Assembly (NCBI RefSeq): GCF_008630495.1
Contig: NZ_VWOJ01000003.1
Coordinates: forward strand, 62,001 to 126,000
From: Alkalicaulis satelles
GTDB taxonomy: Bacteria; Pseudomonadota; Alphaproteobacteria; Caulobacterales; Maricaulaceae
Reading direction: 5' to 3'
Length of the DNA stretch: 64,000 bases
The position numbers were made by a program, and so were the translations under genes. Positions 58,770-64,000 of this stretch are shown in pieces (position 1 is the stretch's first letter; every line of letters begins with the position of its first letter). The notes beneath the pieces are model-generated. The model was not told where the DNA came from. It saw only the letters and a program-made list of their open reading frames with translations, and searched no databases.

Positions 58770-60101
58770 ATGTCCGGCGCAGACGCCTCTTTTGAAACCG
58801 CCCAGCCGCGCGGCGGGTTGATCGCCGCTCTTGAGGTGATCGCGCGGGAGGCGCCCGAAGAGGGCCTGACCCTGACCGAGCTGGGCGCGAGGCTGGGCGA
58901 GCGCGCCTTCGGGGTGATCCTGTTCGCTCTGGCCATCCCGGTGTGCATGCCCTTTCTCTATGGCGTGCCGCAGATCGTGGCCCTGCCCATGATGGCGCTG
59001 GCCCTGCAGATGGCCGCCGGACGCGCCCAGCCCTGGCTGCCCGCGCGCCTGGGCGCGCGCCGGCTCAGCCGCGCCGCCCTGATGCGCACCGCCCAAGGCG
59101 CACGTAAATGGTTCGGCTGGGTGGAACGTCTGGCCCGCCCGCGCCTGCGAGTCCTGACGGGGCCGGTTGGCGAGCGGGTGACGGGCGCGCTGTTCGTCCT
59201 GTTCTGCGCCTCCATCCTGACGCCGCTTCCCCTGACCAATTCCACGCCGGGCATCGCCATCGCCATCGCCGCCATCGGCCTGATCACCCGCGACGGGCTG
59301 GTGCTGCTGGCCGGACTGATCCTGGGCGCGGCATGGATCGCCATTCTGACCATCGGTTTCGCCCTGTTCGGGCTGGCCTTTGTGGAGCTGATGAGCCAGG
59401 CCATCCGCGCGGCCGCCAGCTGGGGCGGAGCTCATCCGCTCGCCCTGACTTCGGCGACGGCCGCAGGCTTGCTGGCGCTGTTTGCGCTCTGGATGGGCCT
59501 GCGGCGCCGCGCCCCCTCCCGCAGCGGGCGCGAGAGCGATAATGTGGACGCCATGGCCCCTCCACCGCACCCTGCCTTGCGCCTCATCGACCGCGTCATG
59601 CGCCCGGATCTGTGGCCGCTGATCGGAGCGGGCGGATCGGCGGCGCTGCTGGCGGGCGCGTTTGCGTTCGAGATTTTCGGCGATTTTCCGCCTTGCCCGC
59701 TGTGCATTGACCAGCGTTGGGCCCATGTCTGGGTGGTGATTGCAGGCCTCGGCCTGGGCGCGATTTTCCGTTTCGCGCCAACCCTGCCGGACCTCGCCAT
59801 GCGCGCCGGAGCAGGCCTGATGGCGGCGTTTTTTGCATTTGCTGCATGGCAAGCCATGCGTCACGCGGGTCTGGAATACGGGCTGCTGGATACCCAATGC
59901 CCGGCCGCCGACATATCAGGGCTGACTTTGGAGCAGCTGATGGCCCAGCTCGATACGGCCCAGACCGTGGTCGCCTGCGACGAGGTGGTCTGGTCGCTCT
60001 TCGGGATTTCCATGGCGGGTTATAACGCCCTGGTCTCGGGCGCGCTGTGCGCAATTTCACTTCTTGTCATGTTCCGCAAACCTGTCAGGAGCGCCTCATG
60101 A
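58770..60101 (+). CDS. In-frame fusion of ExoD-like protein and DsbB-like oxidoreductase
   Basis: A 443-aa membrane protein with two recognisable halves. Residues about 1-250 are ExoD-like (RGGLIAALEVIAREAPEEGLTLTELGARLGERAFGVILFALAIPVCMP, PLPLTNSTPG), a family tied to exopolysaccharide synthesis. Residues about 262-443 are DsbB-like: four helices, the quinone-side pair CPLC in FPPCPLCIDQRWAH, and a periplasmic loop with two Cys (TQCPAAD...VVACDEVV). The joint is a roughly 30-residue polar linker with an internal ATG at 59553, which could start DsbB separately. No stop interrupts the frame. It overlaps coq7 by 4 bases. Confidence 0.82.
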   Translation: MSGADASFETAQPRGGLIAALEVIAREAPEEGLTLTELGARLGERAFGVILFALAIPVCMPFLYGVPQIVALPMMALALQMAAGRAQPWLPARLGARRLSRAALMRTAQGARKWFGWVERLARPRLRVLTGPVGERVTGALFVLFCASILTPLPLTNSTPGIAIAIAAIGLITRDGLVLLAGLILGAAWIAILTIGFALFGLAFVELMSQAIRAAASWGGAHPLALTSATAAGLLALFALWMGLRRRAPSRSGRESDNVDAMAPPPHPALRLIDRVMRPDLWPLIGAGGSAALLAGAFAFEIFGDFPPCPLCIDQRWAHVWVVIAGLGLGAIFRFAPTLPDLAMRAGAGLMAAFFAFAAWQAMRHAGLEYGLLDTQCPAADISGLTLEQLMAQLDTAQTVVACDEVVWSLFGISMAGYNALVSGALCAISLLVMFRKPVRSAS

Positions 60102-60673
60102 GCAAGCCCTTCAAGCGCCGCACCGTGCGCCGTCCCGGCCCCGCCCGCGATGCCCGCGCCATCGAGGCGATGGTGCGCGTCGATCACGCCGGAGAATATG
60201 GCGCTGTGCGCATCTATCGCGGCCAGCGCGCCGTGTTCGGCGCCAACCGGACCACCGCCCGCACCGCCGCCCAGCTGCGCGAAATGGAGGCTGACGAACA
60301 GCATCATCTCGACGCCTTCGACGGCGATATCCGCGCCGGTCTCGCCCGCCCCACCCTGCTGGCCCCGGCCTGGAACGCCGCCGGCGTGGCGCTGGGCGCT
60401 GTCACCGCCCTGATGAGCGAGCACGCCGCCCACGCCTGCACCGAGGCGGTGGAGACCGTGATCGAGGGCCATTACAACGCCCAGATCGAAGCGCTTGAAA
60501 TCATGGGCGAGACAGAACTCGCCGAGCGCTTCACCCGGTTCCGGGACGAGGAAGTCGCTCACAAGAATCTGGCGGTGGAGGAAGGCGCGCGCCAGGCGCC
60601 GGGTTATCCCGTCCTGTCCGCCGCCATCAAGGCCGGCTGCCACGCCGCCATCGAGATCAGCAAGCGGGTGTGA
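60098..60673 (+). CDS. coq7: 5-demethoxyubiquinone hydroxylase Coq7
   Basis: A 191-aa diiron hydroxylase of ubiquinone synthesis. Iron ligands: Glu in VRVDHAGEYGA, ExxH in EADEQHHLDAF, Glu in TEAVETVIEGHYN and ExxH in FRDEEVAHKNL. The start overlaps the DsbB-half stop (ATGA) and is preceded by CAGGAGCG. Since DsbB passes electrons to ubiquinone, the pairing makes metabolic sense, though it may be chance. Confidence 0.93.
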   Translation: MSKPFKRRTVRRPGPARDARAIEAMVRVDHAGEYGAVRIYRGQRAVFGANRTTARTAAQLREMEADEQHHLDAFDGDIRAGLARPTLLAPAWNAAGVALGAVTALMSEHAAHACTEAVETVIEGHYNAQIEALEIMGETELAERFTRFRDEEVAHKNLAVEEGARQAPGYPVLSAAIKAGCHAAIEISKRV

Positions 60674-60681
60674 TCCAAAAA

Positions 60682-60715
60682 AATAACTTGAACGCTATAT
60701 AGCTCTCAGGTTATT
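60682..60715. promoter_or_regulatory. 34-bp imperfect palindrome, operator of the HigBA-like pair
   Basis: AATAAC-n-TGA-nn-GCTATATAGC-nn-TCA-n-GTTATT, centred on a perfect 10-bp core. It covers the likely promoter (TTGAAC at 60688 and TATTAT at 60712) and ends 7 bases before the toxin start. This fits autorepression by the XRE antitoxin. Confidence 0.7.
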
Positions 60716-60722
60716 ATCCTCC

Positions 60723-61079
60723 ATGGCCTGGACCGTGGAGATGCATCCGGCTTTTGAAGCCGAGTTTCATCAACTGTCTGAAACCGTACAGGACGCCATC
60801 GCCAGCCGGGCGCTCCTGCTGATGCGCACAGGGCCTGCGCTTGGACGCCCGTTCTGCGACACGCTCCATGGGTCCGGCCACGCCAATATGAAAGAGTTGC
60901 GGTTCAATGCAGAGGGCGGCGTATGGCGGGTGGCTTTTGCTTTCGATCTGGAGCGCAAGGCGATCATTCTGGCGGCGGGCGACAAGGCGGGCGCGCATCA
61001 GGGGCGATTTTACAAGCGTTTGATCCGCATTGCGGACCAGCGCTTTTCTGACCACCTCAAAGGGCAGGAAGGACGATGA
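60723..61079 (+). CDS. HigB-like toxin (RelE superfamily)
   Basis: A 118-aa basic protein of the RelE/HigB (phage Gp49-like, DUF891) group: ribosome-dependent mRNA interferases. Features are EMHPAFEAEFHQLSETVQDAI, KELRFNAEGGVWRVAFAFDLERKAIILAAGDK and GRFYKRLIRIADQRFSDHL, ending in the basic helix. Toxin precedes antitoxin, the order typical for higBA. The genes overlap by 4 bases. The start is very close to the predicted promoter, so the transcript leader is short or absent. Confidence 0.87.
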   Translation: MAWTVEMHPAFEAEFHQLSETVQDAIASRALLLMRTGPALGRPFCDTLHGSGHANMKELRFNAEGGVWRVAFAFDLERKAIILAAGDKAGAHQGRFYKRLIRIADQRFSDHLKGQEGR

Positions 61080-61414
61080 GCATGGGACGCGATTTCACCG
61101 AGGTGCTGGCGCAGATGCCGGCTGACCGGCGCGCGCGGATCGAGGCCGAAGCCGAGCGGCTTTACGGCGAACACGTCACGCTGAGCGCCTTGCGCAAGGC
61201 CCGGGCGCTGACCCAGGCCCAGCTCGCCGAACGGCTGGGCAAATCACAGGTCAGCATCGCGCGGCTGGAAAAACGCAGCGATCTCCTCCTGTCCACCCTG
61301 CGCAGCTATGTCGAAGCGATGGGCGGCACCCTCACCCTGTCAGCGCATTTTCCCGATGGCGAGCCTGTCCTGCTTGATACGCTTCTGGACACGCATGAGG
61401 CCGAAACGGCCTGA
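61076..61414 (+). CDS. HigA-like XRE-family antitoxin
   Basis: A 112-aa protein. The N-terminal region (DFTEVLAQMPADRRARIEAEAERL) probably binds the toxin; the helix-turn-helix is at residues about 38-70 (SALRKARALTQAQLAERLGKSQVSIARLEKRSDL). The tail (LRSYVEAMGGTLTLSAHFPDGEPVLL) is typical of HigA-2-like antitoxins. It likely represses its own operon through the palindrome at 60682. Confidence 0.9.
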   Translation: MSMGRDFTEVLAQMPADRRARIEAEAERLYGEHVTLSALRKARALTQAQLAERLGKSQVSIARLEKRSDLLLSTLRSYVEAMGGTLTLSAHFPDGEPVLLDTLLDTHEAETA

Positions 61415-61419
61415 AAGCC

Positions 61420-62901
<1,482 letters not shown>

Positions 62902-62990
62902 GGCGTCCTCCCTGTGATGTCTATTATGGTCAGCCCGGCTATACTCAACCTGACGCTAACGTTTCCCTGCGTCCTGGAGAATGACTTTCC

Positions 62991-63926
62991 ATGAATTTCC
63001 GGCCTGAAACCCTTGAAAGCCCCACGCGTGCGCGCATTCGTCTGCGCGTGGCCGAAGCGCAGGGCCCAGCCCGCGGCGTCATCCAGATCCATCATGGCCT
63101 GGCCGAGCATTCGGGCCGCTATCAGCGATTCGCCCTGTTCCTGTCGGAAAGAGGCTTTCATGTCGCCGTCCAGGACCAGCGCGGCCATGGCGAGACGACC
63201 GCACCGGACGCACAACGCGGCGTGTTCGCCGCCCGCGACGGCTGGAGCCGGGTGGTCGCCGACGCCCGCGCTGTGGAAGATCATTTACGCGAGCGCTTTT
63301 CCGGCCTGCCGCTGATCCTTTACGGCCACTCCATGGGCGGCGTGACGGCCATGACCCACGCCATGGCCCGCAAGGGCGCAGTGGACGGGATGGCCATCTG
63401 GAACTCCAACCTGGCCATGGGCTCGCGCGCCGGGCTGATCCGCACCGTGCTGGCGCTGGAATCGCTGTTCAAGAAGCCCACAGACCCCTCCACGTGGATG
63501 GAGGCGCTAACCTTCAAGGGCTGGGGCAAACGCATCAAGAATGCGCGCACGGAGTTTGACTGGCTCTCGCGCCTGCCCGAAGAGGTGGACGCCTATATCG
63601 CCGATCCCCTCGCGGGCTGGCCGGCCTCCATCTCCATGTGGCGCGATCTGGTGGAAGGCACGCTGCGCGGGGAGGATGAGGAGGCGCTGCGCCTGATGCC
63701 GGCCGACCTGCCCATCCATCTGGCCGCCGGCGGTCAGGACCCGGTGGTGGATAACGGCGCGGCGGTCAAAACCCTGGCTGCCCGCCTGCATGCTGCGCGC
63801 TTTACCGATGTAACCATGCGCTTTGATCCGCAAGGGCGTCACGAGACCCTGCACGATACCGGCTTTGACCAGGCCATGGCCGATTTCGCCGCTTGGGCGG
63901 AACGGGTCTGCGGCCGGGCTGGCTAG
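62991..63926 (+). CDS. Monoacylglycerol-lipase/lysophospholipase-like hydrolase
   Basis: A 311-aa alpha/beta hydrolase with an HHG oxyanion loop (IQIHHGLAEHSGRYQRF), nucleophile GHSMGG (Ser at about 113), acid Asp in AAGGQDPVVDNGAAV and catalytic His in GRHETLHD. This is the PldB/MGL layout. The ATG follows GGAGAATGACTTTCC. The 89-base gap to divergent glpK holds both promoters. The pairing suggests lipid glycerol use, but this is inferred. Confidence 0.88.
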   Translation: MNFRPETLESPTRARIRLRVAEAQGPARGVIQIHHGLAEHSGRYQRFALFLSERGFHVAVQDQRGHGETTAPDAQRGVFAARDGWSRVVADARAVEDHLRERFSGLPLILYGHSMGGVTAMTHAMARKGAVDGMAIWNSNLAMGSRAGLIRTVLALESLFKKPTDPSTWMEALTFKGWGKRIKNARTEFDWLSRLPEEVDAYIADPLAGWPASISMWRDLVEGTLRGEDEEALRLMPADLPIHLAAGGQDPVVDNGAAVKTLAARLHAARFTDVTMRFDPQGRHETLHDTGFDQAMADFAAWAERVCGRAG

Positions 63927-63992
63927 GACAGGATTTCAGGTTGCCAGACGCGCGCGTCTCGCGCACCTTGCCAGTCCAACCGGGAGGGGCGG

Positions 63993-64000
63993 ATGGTGAG
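63993..64000 (+). CDS. Possible start of the next gene, cut by the window edge
   Basis: ATGGTGAG at the very end is preceded by a strong ribosome site (GGGAGGGGC). The remaining 66 bases before it hold no other gene. Nothing can be said of the product. Confidence 0.2.

Overview
The window looks like chromosomal DNA of a high-GC, stalked or dimorphic alphaproteobacterium close to Maricaulis, Oceanicaulis and other Hyphomonadaceae. The clues are a PodJ-type polarity protein, FlaF and FlbT, several short (about 275 aa) flagellins with sigma-54-like promoters, a zinc-free-type L36, and Coq7. No IS element, integrase, phage or CRISPR array is visible, and coding density is high on both strands. 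The assignment rests on gene content only.

Layout. 1-10.9 kb: the 3' end of an RND pump, an LprI-like protein, a tandem array of three small secreted paralogues each with its own terminator or leader, an OmpR/EnvZ-type two-component pair, a large unknown exported protein and two TadE/TadG-like pseudopilins. 10.9-18.3 kb (minus strand): DUF3429, TIGR02186, TauE/SafE, podJ and a threonyl-tRNA synthetase without its TGS domain. 18.4-26 kb: the flagellin locus, with pseC (flagellin sugar), four flagellins, a FlaG-like gene and three unrecognised genes inserted on the opposite strand. Three flagellin units carry -24/-12 elements, each with CCCGGCA-N5-TGCCGGG palindromes (or a weaker form) roughly 90-140 bp upstream. 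This is the arrangement expected of FlbD-type enhancers.

26-43 kb: housekeeping and metabolism. It holds an AGCS transporter, a DUF3445 protein, bioB, a DUF885 peptidase, two penicillin-acylase family Ntn-hydrolases, a lexoA-pdeM pair lacking its usual ligase and helicase partners, trmD-rplS, rpmJ, a thiamine-phosphate-synthase-like gene and the PLP-binding YggS. 42.7-45.4 kb returns to flagella: flaF and flbT (post-transcriptional control of flagellin) opposite a large TPR protein resembling FlbA. 45.4-53 kb: rmuC, pgeF, selO, an esterase, a 76-aa gene with a strong sigma-54-like promoter, DUF924 and an acyl-CoA synthetase.

53-54.7 kb is a small sensory patch: an XRE regulator, a truncated globin-sensor fragment and a BLUF photoreceptor. 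54.8-64 kb: cydDC, tRNA-Leu(CAA), an in-frame ExoD-DsbB fusion overlapping coq7, a HigBA-like toxin-antitoxin pair with a 34-bp operator, glpK, and a lysophospholipase-like hydrolase.

The most promising new material is (1) the shared promoter/enhancer architecture of the flagellin units and its possible extension to the 76-aa gene at 50.2 kb, (2) the three unknown genes inside the flagellin locus, (3) the BLUF/globin-fragment/XRE patch, and (4) the tandem family of small secreted two-cysteine proteins.
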